Positions 51,757 through 59,303 are shown, counted from the stretch's first letter. The stretch: 62,406 bases of DNA from Methanomassiliicoccus luminyensis B10 (GCF_000308215.1 NZ_CAJE01000019.1:1-62406), one strand, 5' to 3'. Notes: generated from the letters alone by a model not told the origin. Made by a program: numbers and translations.

Positions 51757-53183
51757 TAATTCTTCCTCCGATTCTTCTTTTCCATTGTCGGTTCCGATTC
51801 CTCTTCCAGTTCGTCCTTGTCCTCCCTCTCGGTCTGCTCCGGCTCGACGTCCTCTGGCATGCGCTGCGGCGCTGCCGTCGCCCTGGTGACCGGCCTCATC
51901 ACGTTCTCTTGTGTCTCCGGGATGTTGAGCGGTGGAACCGCGCCGGTGAACTGGTCGAATATTGCGCGGTGCGTCGACCTGCCGATCGTGTAGGTATGCA
52001 TCTCGGCAGCCACCTGCGTGGCCACCATCTGCCCCTTCTGCCGCTCGGTGATGAGGTCCCCGTACAGCCTGTTGATTAGGTCCCTGGCCCAGATGATCGC
52101 CGCGCTGCTCTTCTTCCACATCCCCTTGGGGAACTTGCTGGCGTTGGACAATTGCCAGTATGTCGTGTAGGTCCGGACGGTGAACCACTTCATGAACGGT
52201 TTATCCTCATACTCCGTGACCGATTCCTCCACCATGATCACCATGCGGCGGAACTTCGGAAAGTATGGGTACTTGGTGGAGTCTGCCCAGTCCGGGGCTA
52301 GGCCGGCGTCGGTGCCCAGGCGGTGATGGTATCCCATCCACCGCTTGATCAGGGCCTTGTTGCTTTGCTGCTGAATGCAGTACCCGATCTCTTCGTTGGG
52401 CGAGTACAGGACCACCGGCCGCTTGGTGCTCGTTTTGTTCCCAAGATCGTCCTGCTGCACCATTACATAGGTGACATGTGCGACGAAGAACCCGATCAGG
52501 TAGCCAGCGATGAACGGAACGTAGTACAGGCCGATGCCCAGGCCGGTCCAGTCGAACAGCAGATCGGTGGCCACGAATGCGTAGATGAAGATGGAGATCA
52601 CATCGGCCGGCACCAGGAACAGGGTGGACCTCTTGACCGCCGCGCCGGCCGCGAATCCGCCTATGGCGGTGATGAACGTGAGTATCCAGACCTCCATGGT
52701 GATGCGGGAGATGGTGTCTGCGATCATCTCCGCGACATCGGCCGCGGTGTAGATCTTCGGCTCCGAGCTGTCAGGACGCGTCCAGCTCCATCCGCTATCC
52801 CTGGGCGGCGGCAGGTACGTGGCCGGCCGCTCCCTCGGCAGCTCGATGAGCGCGGCGGAGAGATCGCCGACCACCACAGTATACTGGCCCAGATTAGGGT
52901 AGACCAGCTCGTAGACCTCGCTAGATCCTGGGGCCAGCGTGTACGTGGTGACGTTCTCTCCGCTAGCTGCCTCTCGGAGTTGCAGAACTACCGGCGTGTC
53001 CAGGTAGTTGATGAGCAGCACGATCTCGCTGTACTGCACCTGGGCGTAGTCCGATATCCACAGGTCCACCCCAGGTGCAGAAACGCGCTGTAGATCGGTG
53101 CTCACGGCGGACGCGGACGGAGCGGCGATGCATAGCGCGAGCATGGCCAGCAGGACCATAGCGGAGATAGTGCGGGCCCTCAT
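51756..53183 (-). CDS. Membrane protein of the virion operon with signal peptide and three TM helices
   Basis: A 475-residue protein. A signal peptide (1-26, ending S-A-S-A) is followed by an exported beta domain (about 27-150). Then come three membrane helices (about 163-184, 187-208 and 213-236). A large cytoplasmic domain (about 240-420) follows, and then an acidic/basic low-complexity tail (E-R-E-D-K-D-E-L-E-E-E-S-E-P). No known domain. Its place between the large surface protein and the ATPase parallels the membrane protein between spike and ATPase in pleolipoviruses. Confidence 0.7.
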   Translation of the reverse strand: MRARTISAMVLLAMLALCIAAPSASAVSTDLQRVSAPGVDLWISDYAQVQYSEIVLLINYLDTPVVLQLREAASGENVTTYTLAPGSSEVYELVYPNLGQYTVVVGDLSAALIELPRERPATYLPPPRDSGWSWTRPDSSEPKIYTAADVAEMIADTISRITMEVWILTFITAIGGFAAGAAVKRSTLFLVPADVISIFIYAFVATDLLFDWTGLGIGLYYVPFIAGYLIGFFVAHVTYVMVQQDDLGNKTSTKRPVVLYSPNEEIGYCIQQQSNKALIKRWMGYHHRLGTDAGLAPDWADSTKYPYFPKFRRMVIMVEESVTEYEDKPFMKWFTVRTYTTYWQLSNASKFPKGMWKKSSAAIIWARDLINRLYGDLITERQKGQMVATQVAAEMHTYTIGRSTHRAIFDQFTGAVPPLNIPETQENVMRPVTRATAAPQRMPEDVEPEQTEREDKDELEEESEPTMEKKNRRKN

Positions 53184-53292
53184 GCAGTGTGCCTCATTGG
53201 GATAATGTAAGCATTATTAGGGCAATAATTGTTTGTATTTAGAGGATAAACTGAGTAAAAATAGGTTAAAAAGTTTGGGCTGCGGGCGATGA

Positions 53293-55257
53293 TCACAATC
53301 TCCCCCGGATGTCGTGGAACGGGCCAGAGAGCAGGCCGCCGGCGTCCTTCCAGTCAGCGTACAGCCAGAATCCCAGGCCAGCCACCAGTAGGATGAGGCC
53401 GATGATCCCGATTGCAGGATTGCGGGTCGGGATCCACGCGAGGACCAGGATCGCCCCTATAATGACCGCGAACCAGTACCAATGGGCCAGGAGATATTCC
53501 AGGTCCGTAGGGTTCTGCGGCGGGGTGATGGGGTTGTACTGGTCATAGATATAATACTCCACGGTGTGCACCGTCAGATCGGTCTCCGTAATCGGAACCC
53601 CATCCAACGTCATCTCTTCGATGATGAAGTAGTCGCCTACGGCCAGCGAGAGATAGGCGATGTTGGAGAGCTGCGTGAGCTCCCCCAGGCTCGATGCGCT
53701 GCCCCAGATAACCGCGAATCCCGGTTGGGTCATGTTGTTGCGGCCTATCACCAGGTGCATATCCTCCAGGCTCACGTACGGGGCGAATACCGTAGTGTTG
53801 GCGTATGCCAGGGTGCCGTTGGCATAGTAAATCGAGCCGCGCACCTTGAGCTTGAGCGATTCCTGGCTGATGTTGACCGAGTCTGGGGTTTGCACGGAGT
53901 AGCTGCCGAACCCGCCCTGCATTTGATACAGATAGGCGAGGTAGATCGCATAGATCTCCTCCGGCGACATTTCCGCTAGCGCATCGGGATCCGGGAAGAT
54001 TATATCCGGCATTACCCTGTTGTCGCCCCCGCCCTGAGACACCAGGGTATTATAGTACGCCTGGGCGAAGCTGTTCGCCTGGGCGTTCATGATATTTACC
54101 TTATCCAATATCGACGCCATGTTCTGGCGCATCGGGAACAGTTCTATGGCAACCTCTTCCTGGAAATAAATACCAATTGCATTAATAGTCCTGCATTCCA
54201 GGGCACCTCCAGTTCCCTGACCGAATACTACTATCTGGGACGCTATGCTCTCTGAATTAGTAAGGGCATTTGACATTAGACCGAACACCACTATATTGCT
54301 CCCACTGCCGGATGTATACGATATTTTGTACTCGCCAGACACCGGTACATTGATTATTTTGACGTCCCCGCCCCCCAGGGTAAGGCTCTGCGTGCTGCTG
54401 TAGGTGCCGTGGTCCACAATCTTCAGGTCGAATGTAACTATTGATTCGCCGGGCGGGTTTATCACCATCAGAGGACTGCCAGCAGAGAAGGTCGCCCACT
54501 TCGCCGTAGCGTCTGGTTTGAGGATGAGGCGCATCCCGACCTTAGCTATAAGAGGATTGTTGGTTTCCATCGTGGAGGGCACTTTGGTGCCTGTGCCATA
54601 GGTGTATCCCCATTGCATCCCCGAGTAGGTTCCGACAAAGGTATCAGCCAAGTCTGCGTTTGAGTTTAGTATGGCGTTGTAGGTCTCGGCGATCTTCCAC
54701 ATCATCGCCATGGTGCCGTTGGCGATCTCGCCTTCCGCAGCCACATAGTATGGGTCGTACGTGTGCGCAGTTTCTGCTGCTGTCTGCTCCTGGTAGAGCT
54801 GGAGAGCGGCCCACTCGGCCTTGCGGGCGTAATAGAGCGAGCTCATCTCATAGTTGTTAATATCGTTGGCCGCGCTGGTGTGGGCCAGGCTCAGATAGTT
54901 TTCATTGATATTCCTGAGAGTGCTAGCATAGAGGCCCTTAGCTTGAGGGTTGCCAGCGGACGATGCCGCCGCTTCCTGGGAGTCCTGGGCGAACCATCCT
55001 GCTATTGCTCCCCACACCCCGCCGACCACGGCACCGGCGACCGCGCCGGGACCGTCAGCGATGGCCCCGCCGATGAGGGCTCCAGAGCCCGCGCCGAGCA
55101 GGGCTCCACCTCCGATGATATTCCAATCCGTCTCTGCTCGCGCGGGCTGGGTTACGGGCGCGAAGGCCAGAGCCACAAAGGACAGAGCCAGTAACAAGGA
55201 AATAGAGGCCCCGGCAAAGCGCCGGGGATTGGTGTTTTTATCAGTCATACCGCCCAC
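53293..55257 (-). CDS. Large exported protein, candidate viral spike/fusion protein
   Basis: A 654-residue protein, the largest of the element. It has a signal peptide (about 1-41, ending P-A-R-A) and then a Gly/Ala-rich hydrophobic stretch (about 47-88, repeated G-x-x-x-G) like a glycine zipper or fusion peptide. Next come a helical region (100-200, with Tyr- and Asn-rich segments) and a long beta-rich region with many N-x-T/S sites. Two membrane helices close it (about 593-608 and 615-634), followed by a short inner tail. Topology and position fit a pleolipovirus-type spike. No sequence motif proves it. It overlaps nothing and lies 1 bp after the small membrane gene. Confidence 0.7.
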   Translation of the reverse strand: MGGMTDKNTNPRRFAGASISLLLALSFVALAFAPVTQPARAETDWNIIGGGALLGAGSGALIGGAIADGPGAVAGAVVGGVWGAIAGWFAQDSQEAAASSAGNPQAKGLYASTLRNINENYLSLAHTSAANDINNYEMSSLYYARKAEWAALQLYQEQTAAETAHTYDPYYVAAEGEIANGTMAMMWKIAETYNAILNSNADLADTFVGTYSGMQWGYTYGTGTKVPSTMETNNPLIAKVGMRLILKPDATAKWATFSAGSPLMVINPPGESIVTFDLKIVDHGTYSSTQSLTLGGGDVKIINVPVSGEYKISYTSGSGSNIVVFGLMSNALTNSESIASQIVVFGQGTGGALECRTINAIGIYFQEEVAIELFPMRQNMASILDKVNIMNAQANSFAQAYYNTLVSQGGGDNRVMPDIIFPDPDALAEMSPEEIYAIYLAYLYQMQGGFGSYSVQTPDSVNISQESLKLKVRGSIYYANGTLAYANTTVFAPYVSLEDMHLVIGRNNMTQPGFAVIWGSASSLGELTQLSNIAYLSLAVGDYFIIEEMTLDGVPITETDLTVHTVEYYIYDQYNPITPPQNPTDLEYLLAHWYWFAVIIGAILVLAWIPTRNPAIGIIGLILLVAGLGFWLYADWKDAGGLLSGPFHDIRGRL

Positions 55258-55258
55258 C

Positions 55259-55603
55259 TCACGCGCCGAAGAAGTGGACGATCAGCACCACGATCACCAG
55301 GAAGATGAAGCCGAAGAACAGGTAGATGTTCCTGAGCCATCCGAATAGGGCCAGCAAGAGGAACGCCAGCACGATCACGGCCCATTCGAGGATGGTTATG
55401 CCGCAGTACAGAGTGTTGGCGTCCGTCGTGTTCGTGGCTGCGGCGACGGTGCCCGTTAGTGCGGTCATGGCCAACGCCATCACGAGGGTGAGAGCGAAGG
55501 CCAGCATGGCCACCGGCCCGAGATTGGGGAACCGGGATTTGATTGCTTCTGACAGGTGCGTTTGTACCACCAGGCCATGATTAGCCTGAATAGGATATAC
55601 CAA
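55259..55603 (-). CDS. Small membrane protein heading the virion operon
   Basis: A protein of up to 114 residues with three hydrophobic helices (about 31-55, possibly a cleaved signal ending V-A-A, and 72-91 and 92-113). It lacks charged residues in the membrane parts. The TTG at 55603 lies about 27 bp from a TATA-like CGTATTTAAATTTT, so the mRNA would be leaderless; ATG at 55507 is an internal alternative. Small multi-TM proteins of this kind are the abundant matrix-like membrane proteins (VP3 type) of pleolipoviruses, an analogy only. Confidence 0.6.
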   Translation of the reverse strand: MVYPIQANHGLVVQTHLSEAIKSRFPNLGPVAMLAFALTLVMALAMTALTGTVAAATNTTDANTLYCGITILEWAVIVLAFLLLALFGWLRNIYLFFGFIFLVIVVLIVHFFGA

Positions 55604-55623
55604 TTATGAAACCCTGAAAAGTG

Positions 55624-55637
55624 AAAATTTAAATACG
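55624..55637 (-). promoter_or_regulatory. TATA box for the virion operon
   Basis: Minus-strand CGTATTTAAATTTT lies between the ribbon-helix-helix gene and the small membrane gene. It gives the five-gene operon its own promoter. Confidence 0.55.
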
Positions 55638-55642
55638 AGCGG

Positions 55643-55867
55643 TCAGCCGCGCCGCTCTTGGACCATGCGTTCGATGTCGTCTGGCGATGCCGATGCGAAC
55701 AATTGATCAAGAGCGAGCTGCACGACCTCCGACTTTTTCAGCCGCTTTAGAGTTTTGAGCTTAGCGAGGTTTGCAGCCTGTTTGGGGCATATCTCGACCG
55801 TGACCCACTCGTAAAGGGTGTTCGGCTCGACCTTTTTGGTCAGGCGGCCTAATATATCTGAAACCAT
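55643..55867 (-). CDS. Ribbon-helix-helix-like DNA-binding protein
   Basis: A 74-residue protein starting MVSDILGRLT. A short beta strand (W-V-T-V-E-I) is followed by a helix, a turn and a helix (A-A-N-L-A-K-L-K, then K-K-S-E-V-V-Q-L-A-L-D-Q-L-F), the CopG/Arc layout. It lies just before the virion operon promoter and could control it. Overlaps the upstream gene by 19 bp. Confidence 0.65.
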   Translation of the reverse strand: MVSDILGRLTKKVEPNTLYEWVTVEICPKQAANLAKLKTLKRLKKSEVVQLALDQLFASASPDDIERMVQERRG

Positions 55868-56085
55868 AGGAACACCGACACCGCGCCGCAGATCGTCCCC
55901 ATGCACCACCCGTACAGAATGCCTTCATACCACTCGGCCGAGGCCGGGCGGCCGCGCCGCTCAAAGAAGGCCCTTATTTGATGCGATATTGCCGCATCAT
56001 AGGCCCTAAATCGGGCGATAGTGCCGCTGTCCGGGAGCTGGTCGGCCTCTCCCTCGCCGGGAGCCTCGGGCACGTTCGCGGGCAT
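55849..56085 (-). CDS. Element small protein with C-terminal TM helix, 78 residues
   Basis: Starts MPANVPEAPG. An acidic N-terminus, then a basic helix (F-F-E-R-R-G-R-P) and a hydrophobic C-terminal helix (about 55-77, with F-L-W-F at the end). Tail-anchored topology. Unrecognised. Confidence 0.55.
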   Translation of the reverse strand: MPANVPEAPGEGEADQLPDSGTIARFRAYDAAISHQIRAFFERRGRPASAEWYEGILYGWCMGTICGAVSVFLWFQIY

Positions 56086-56086
56086 G

Positions 56087-56446
56087 TTACGACCTCGCCC
56101 GCGCCGGCTGCGCAAGGACCTCATGAAGCTCGTCCAACGCCGGAACCTCTATTCGTCCGCCGGCCGCCCATATCTCTGACTTTACGTATGATTTATCCTG
56201 GCCGGTCAGCAAACCGTTGAAGGTCCTGGTGAGCGGTGCTGGCGACAAATATTCGCGCTCATGAGCGACCCGCCAGAGGTTATCCCTGGTGCGCTGGTCC
56301 GTCGCGTTCGGCAGGTACCGGCCGGCAGCGTAGCAGAACGCGCTGCGGCTAATCAAGCCGTGCTGCTCATGGATGTTGTCGGACTCATGATAGTGATCAT
56401 AGAGCCGTTGCAGGATGAGGCTGATTTGTCTGTCCTTTTTGTCCAC
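56087..56446 (-). CDS. Element hypothetical protein, 119 residues
   Basis: A soluble protein with Y-D-H-Y-H-E-S-D near 16, a helical middle (F-C-Y-A-A-G-R-Y-L-P) and R-T-R-D-N-L-W-R-V-A-H-E-R near 52. A short winged helix is possible but not secure. Ends 1 bp before the next gene. The upstream 520 bp has no gene and probably holds its promoter. Confidence 0.6.
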   Translation of the reverse strand: MDKKDRQISLILQRLYDHYHESDNIHEQHGLISRSAFCYAAGRYLPNATDQRTRDNLWRVAHEREYLSPAPLTRTFNGLLTGQDKSYVKSEIWAAGGRIEVPALDELHEVLAQPARARS

Positions 56447-56477
56447 ATTATCACCTGGTTGTCTATGTGATTGGTTT

Positions 56478-56494
56478 TGTGTGTGTGCAACCCC
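56478..56494 (+). repeat. 17-bp inverted repeat, left arm
   Basis: Reads TGTGTGTGTGCAACCCC. Perfect complement of 56787-56803. Confidence 0.9.
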
Positions 56495-56786
56495 CCTGTT
56501 GCCCCTGGAACCTCTGGAACCGCCGTTGGAGCCCGCTGCGGCGGGCTCTCACCGTTTCCGGTCCAGCAGCACTTCCACTCGCCGTCGCCCCGCGACGGCC
56601 GCTAGCGTCCTCGAATAAGGCGCGGCGGAAACGCGGTTATCGAACGCGGTTTCGCGTGGAACCCGTTTCTAGGCCAGTATCGACCGTTTCTAGGACGATC
56701 GAGGGGGTCTCTGCCCGTCCTCTCCCCGTCCTAGGGGCTGTCCAGCCTAGGGGTCCTGCCTTTTCATGCGCTCCAGATGCAATACA

Positions 56787-56803
56787 GGGGTTGCACACAC
56801 ACA
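56787..56803 (-). repeat. 17-bp inverted repeat, right arm
   Basis: Perfect complement of 56478-56494, with a spacer of 292 bp. Confidence 0.9.
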
Positions 56804-56968
56804 TTTCATTTCCACGTATCCCGGCCTGCGGGACACGATCCTTAGCTACGCTGAGGACAGTGATCGGTGAAGCGGAGTGATCGGGCGCTCCGCGGTGATG
56901 CAGGACCGTTACTCGAGCAAGGGTCCTGCGGTGAGAGGGAAAGAAAGGAAAGGATTTCGTGGCAGTCA

Positions 56969-57343
56969 TCAGCACCCGCTCCTGGCGTGGAAATTAGCTA
57001 CCCACTCGTAGGCGTCGGGTGCATCGATGCCGAAGGCGGCCATAGCCTCCTCGACTTCTCTCTTTAGAAGGCTCATGGTCGCCCTGCTCAGGTCCATCAT
57101 CAGAGCGTCGTTATGGAGGTTCTTGGGGCACCTGGCCACCTGCTGGGCCTTCGGCGGCTGCACCTCGGCCAATGGTGCTCCATTGTGGTCGACTTTGACG
57201 AAGCTGACCTGGACACCCTTGATCAGCGGACACTCGTGCAGGTTGGGGAGATCGGGCTCATCTATACTGACGGGGGCGTAGAATGAGCAGGGTTTGTCGA
57301 TCGGGCACTTCTTGTCCCAGTTCACACAGTTGAACTTGCTCAT
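56969..57343 (-). CDS. Element Cys-rich protein, 124 residues
   Basis: An N-terminal Cys cluster, F-N-C-V-N-W-D-K-K-C-P-I-D-K-P-C near 4-19, plus H-E-C-P-L near 36, suggests a metal-binding module. The rest is helical, ending in Cys. It has a strong ribosome-binding site (AAGGAGG) and overlaps the preceding 43-residue gene (ATGA). Last gene of the right-end micro-operon. Unrecognised. Confidence 0.6.
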   Translation of the reverse strand: MSKFNCVNWDKKCPIDKPCSFYAPVSIDEPDLPNLHECPLIKGVQVSFVKVDHNGAPLAEVQPPKAQQVARCPKNLHNDALMMDLSRATMSLLKREVEEAMAAFGIDAPDAYEWVANFHARSGC

Positions 57344-57471
57344 CGTTGAGCCTCCTTACTGTTCCGGGACTCCCAGCGCAGGGAGTATGCCTGGTTGCAC
57401 ATCGAGCAAGGCTGCTGGGTGTTGACGAAGTTGATGACTTCCTGGGCACCGGCATCCTTAGTCCGTACCAT
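57340..57471 (-). CDS. Element micro-protein, 43 residues
   Basis: Starts MVRTKDAGAQEVINFVN and has C-S-M-C in the middle. Both ends overlap neighbours: the ATG lies inside the end of the 92-residue gene, and its TGA overlaps the ATG at 57343. This makes it a credible real gene in spite of its size. Confidence 0.55.
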   Translation of the reverse strand: MVRTKDAGAQEVINFVNTQQPCSMCNQAYSLRWESRNSKEAQR

Positions 57472-57736
57472 CGGCGTCGACCTCCTTCGGTGGTGCTGCA
57501 TCGCGCACCCTGATCAGCGGGACCTCCCGACGCCGCCAGCAATCCAGGGGCCCGACCATCGCCGGGTCTCTCTCGTCGAAGCCGCCGACCGGCACCGTCA
57601 CGACGCCCGAACGGTGATAGGCCAGGCATTCCAGGTCAGTCAGGTTGGAGTCCTGGCACGTTGCGCACCTGCGGCCGCGCCTCCAGGGCTCCGGCAGCTC
57701 TACGATCGTACGGCGCTTCACGGCGGCCAGGCTCAT
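57458..57736 (-). CDS. Element small protein with CxxC motif, 92 residues
   Basis: R-C-A-T-C-Q-D near 23-28 and L-E-C-L-A-Y-H near 36 form a likely zinc site. C-terminal L-D-C-W-R-R-R-E-V-P is basic. ATG at 57736 overlaps the TGA of the preceding gene. Unrecognised. Confidence 0.55.
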   Translation of the reverse strand: MSLAAVKRRTIVELPEPWRRGRRCATCQDSNLTDLECLAYHRSGVVTVPVGGFDERDPAMVGPLDCWRRREVPLIRVRDAAPPKEVDADGTD

Positions 57737-57909
57737 TGGCGATCACCCGCCGCGATGGATCTATAGCCTGGTCCCGACTCCGGCCGAGGGGGGTCCCGTT
57801 GGTGTGATCGCTCCCTCTCGATGATCGCACGGTCCCTCTCGGACAGCTCGTTGAAGGTCAAGCTGCCGATGAAGCTCCCTCGCCTCGCGTCTTGGAGGTC
57901 AGGGATCAC
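57733..57909 (-). CDS. Element small helical protein, 58 residues
   Basis: GTG start overlapping the stop of the preceding gene. Charged helix E-L-S-E-R-D-R-A-I-I-E-R-E-R. Translationally coupled. No family is recognised. Confidence 0.5.
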   Translation of the reverse strand: MIPDLQDARRGSFIGSLTFNELSERDRAIIERERSHQRDPPRPESGPGYRSIAAGDRQ

Positions 57910-58043
57910 AGAGACCACCCCGCCAAGGCCATCAGGACGGCCGCTAGCAGGGCCATGCCTGCCCACAGGGACATGACGACGACCAAGGGGCTGCCGAGCA
58001 CGGACGGCTCGGCGGCGAGGTCATATGCGGAGTAATCGCTCAC
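57906..58043 (-). CDS. Element micro-membrane protein, 45 residues
   Basis: GTG start overlapping the stop of the 58040 gene. A polar N-terminus (S-D-Y-S-A-Y-D-L-A-A-E) is followed by one membrane helix (about 20-44, V-V-V-M-S-L-W-A-G-M-A-L-L-A-A-V-L). Overlaps on both sides support it. Confidence 0.55.
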   Translation of the reverse strand: MSDYSAYDLAAEPSVLGSPLVVVMSLWAGMALLAAVLMALAGWSL

Positions 58044-58240
58044 GCGATCACCCCTTCGTTAGAGGGCCCGGCTGCATCCCCTGCCGAGCCCTCGACGTTC
58101 TTCCCACTCCTTTGAATGACTAGCCTGCCTTCAGAGATGGCCTGTTGAAGAACATGGTTCGAACGGGCCCAGGTCCGTATGTGGCCGAAAAGGGTGTCAA
58201 TTTTTTGGGCAGTTTTGCCAGAAGCCAGTGAGCCAGGCAT
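58040..58240 (-). CDS. Element att-proximal helical protein, excisionase-like size
   Basis: A 66-residue protein starting at ATG 58240 (MPGSLASGKT), 4 bp inside the right att core. It contains a helical stretch with F-G-H-I-R-T-W-A-R-S-N-H and S-E-G-R-L-V-I-Q, loosely like a small MerR/excisionase HTH. A TTG at 58246 would place the start inside the att core. It heads the right-end micro-operon. The function is a guess. Confidence 0.5.
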   Translation of the reverse strand: MPGSLASGKTAQKIDTLFGHIRTWARSNHVLQQAISEGRLVIQRSGKNVEGSAGDAAGPSNEGVIA

Positions 58241-58243
58241 ATC

Positions 58244-58264
58244 CAAATCCGGGTGGGCCCACTC
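58244..58264 (+). repeat. attR core, 21-bp direct repeat
   Basis: Identical to 44478-44498 (tRNA-Val 3' end). It marks the right boundary of the element. Confidence 0.92.
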
Positions 58265-58402
58265 AAAATTTTATCAGGAACATCGATCAAATCCGAACGA
58301 TCTTCTCCCGCCAAGTCAGGTATATATCGCCCGTCAATAATTTGGAGCAGCACGGCGGATTCATGACGGCCGATCGTGCGCCCGATTGGTTTGGATGATG
58401 TC

Positions 58403-59173
58403 ATGTCTGATTGGGACCCCAAGCAATACCTTAGATTTGGCAAAGAACGCACTCGGCCAGTATACGATCTGACCTCACATATAGGCCTGGATGAACCCAG
58501 ACGCATACTGGACATCGGTTGCGGGCCGGGCAACAGCACGGCGGTATTGGAGCAGAGATGGCCAGGGGCCCACATCATCGGTTTGGATAGTTCAGAGAGC
58601 ATGATAAAGAAAGCAAAGGAAGACCATCCCAACATCGAGTTCGTCTCCAGGGATGCGTGTGATGACCTATCCGACCTGGGTGATTTCGATATCGTGTTCT
58701 CGAACGCGTCGCTCCAGTGGATGCCGGACCACCCATCACTGATACCGCGCCTTTTCGGCATGCTGCGGGAGCGCGGGACCTTTGCGGCGCAGATACCGCA
58801 GTTCGACAGGATGCCGGCCTCTCAAGCTATCGATGAGGTGGTCGCATCCGATGAATGGAGAGACTATTTCCTTGATTTCAAGAGCGGACTGGTGCACAAT
58901 CCTGACGAACTGTATTATGACATACTATGCGAGAGAGCAAGCTCCATCGACATCTGGGCGACCGAGTACCATCATATAATGCCAGACCACCAAGCCATAG
59001 TGTCAATGTTGTCATCGACGGGATTGAGGCCATACCTAGAGCGGTTGAACAGGGAAAAAGCCCGGACGTTCAAGGAAGCCGTTCTGGAGAACCTCGTGAA
59101 GAGATATCCGACGCGGGTCGATGGCAAGGTCCTGTTCCCATTCAAGCGGCTGTTCATCGTCGCAAGCCGCTGA
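58403..59173 (+). CDS. tam: Trans-aconitate 2-methyltransferase-like enzyme
   Basis: A 256-residue SAM methyltransferase starting MSDWDPKQYLRFGKERTRP, the hallmark start of the Tam family. The SAM site is R-I-L-D-I-G-C-G-P-G-N-S near 33, then I-I-G-L-D-S-S near 56 and F-S-N-A-S-L-Q-W near 97. Tam methylates trans-aconitate, an inhibitor of aconitase; the substrate here is inferred from family only. A TATA-like GGTATATATCG (58319-58329) lies upstream. First host gene right of the element. Confidence 0.88.
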   Translation: MSDWDPKQYLRFGKERTRPVYDLTSHIGLDEPRRILDIGCGPGNSTAVLEQRWPGAHIIGLDSSESMIKKAKEDHPNIEFVSRDACDDLSDLGDFDIVFSNASLQWMPDHPSLIPRLFGMLRERGTFAAQIPQFDRMPASQAIDEVVASDEWRDYFLDFKSGLVHNPDELYYDILCERASSIDIWATEYHHIMPDHQAIVSMLSSTGLRPYLERLNREKARTFKEAVLENLVKRYPTRVDGKVLFPFKRLFIVASR

Positions 59174-59303
59174 TGGCACTGAGCGTTGGGGCGGGGGGGG
59201 GGCAGCGTTCTGGTCCGGCCGCATTAGTATCACCCACGCATGGACCGTCGCAGCCTCGTCGTCCGAGGAGGCTTGATAAGGGGCACGTTCCCAAGCGGAT
59301 ATC

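Larger units (their letters stand above)
56447..56968. other. Structured GC-rich non-coding region of the element
   Basis: About 520 bp without a convincing gene. A 17-bp inverted repeat (56478-56494 with 56787-56803) encloses several hairpins: GCCCGC/GCGGGC near 56529-56544, CCGTCG/CGACGG near 56580-56596 and paired CCTAGGGG copies near 56731-56757. A direct repeat CCGTTTCTAGG lies at 56663 and 56684. It could be an origin, a structured RNA or regulatory DNA. Confidence 0.45.
44478..58264. mobile_element. Integrated provirus-like element in tRNA-Val (about 13.8 kb)
   Basis: Bounded by a 21-bp perfect direct repeat of the tRNA-Val 3' end (44478-44498 and 58244-58264), with a tyrosine integrase gene 50 bp inside the left repeat. 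Nearly all genes are small, overlapping and unlike those of the host, and the middle (47.0-49.6 kb) is AT-rich. Contents: integrase, two micro-operons, a divergent winged-helix regulator, an iteron region, and a five-gene coupled operon ending in a P-loop ATPase. The size, integration mode and membrane-protein module fit a pleomorphic-virus-like provirus; a conjugative or satellite element is the main alternative. No replication protein, capsid, portal or terminase is recognised. Confidence 0.9.

Noticed and set aside
50875-52188. 437-residue version of the soluble virion-operon protein
   Set aside because: The extra N-terminal part overlaps the membrane-protein gene in another frame. The ATG at 51756 overlapping the upstream TAA is the natural start.
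56467-56880. 137-residue plus-strand frame in the structured region
   Set aside because: Pro/Arg-rich composition that follows the hairpins; no neighbour coupling.
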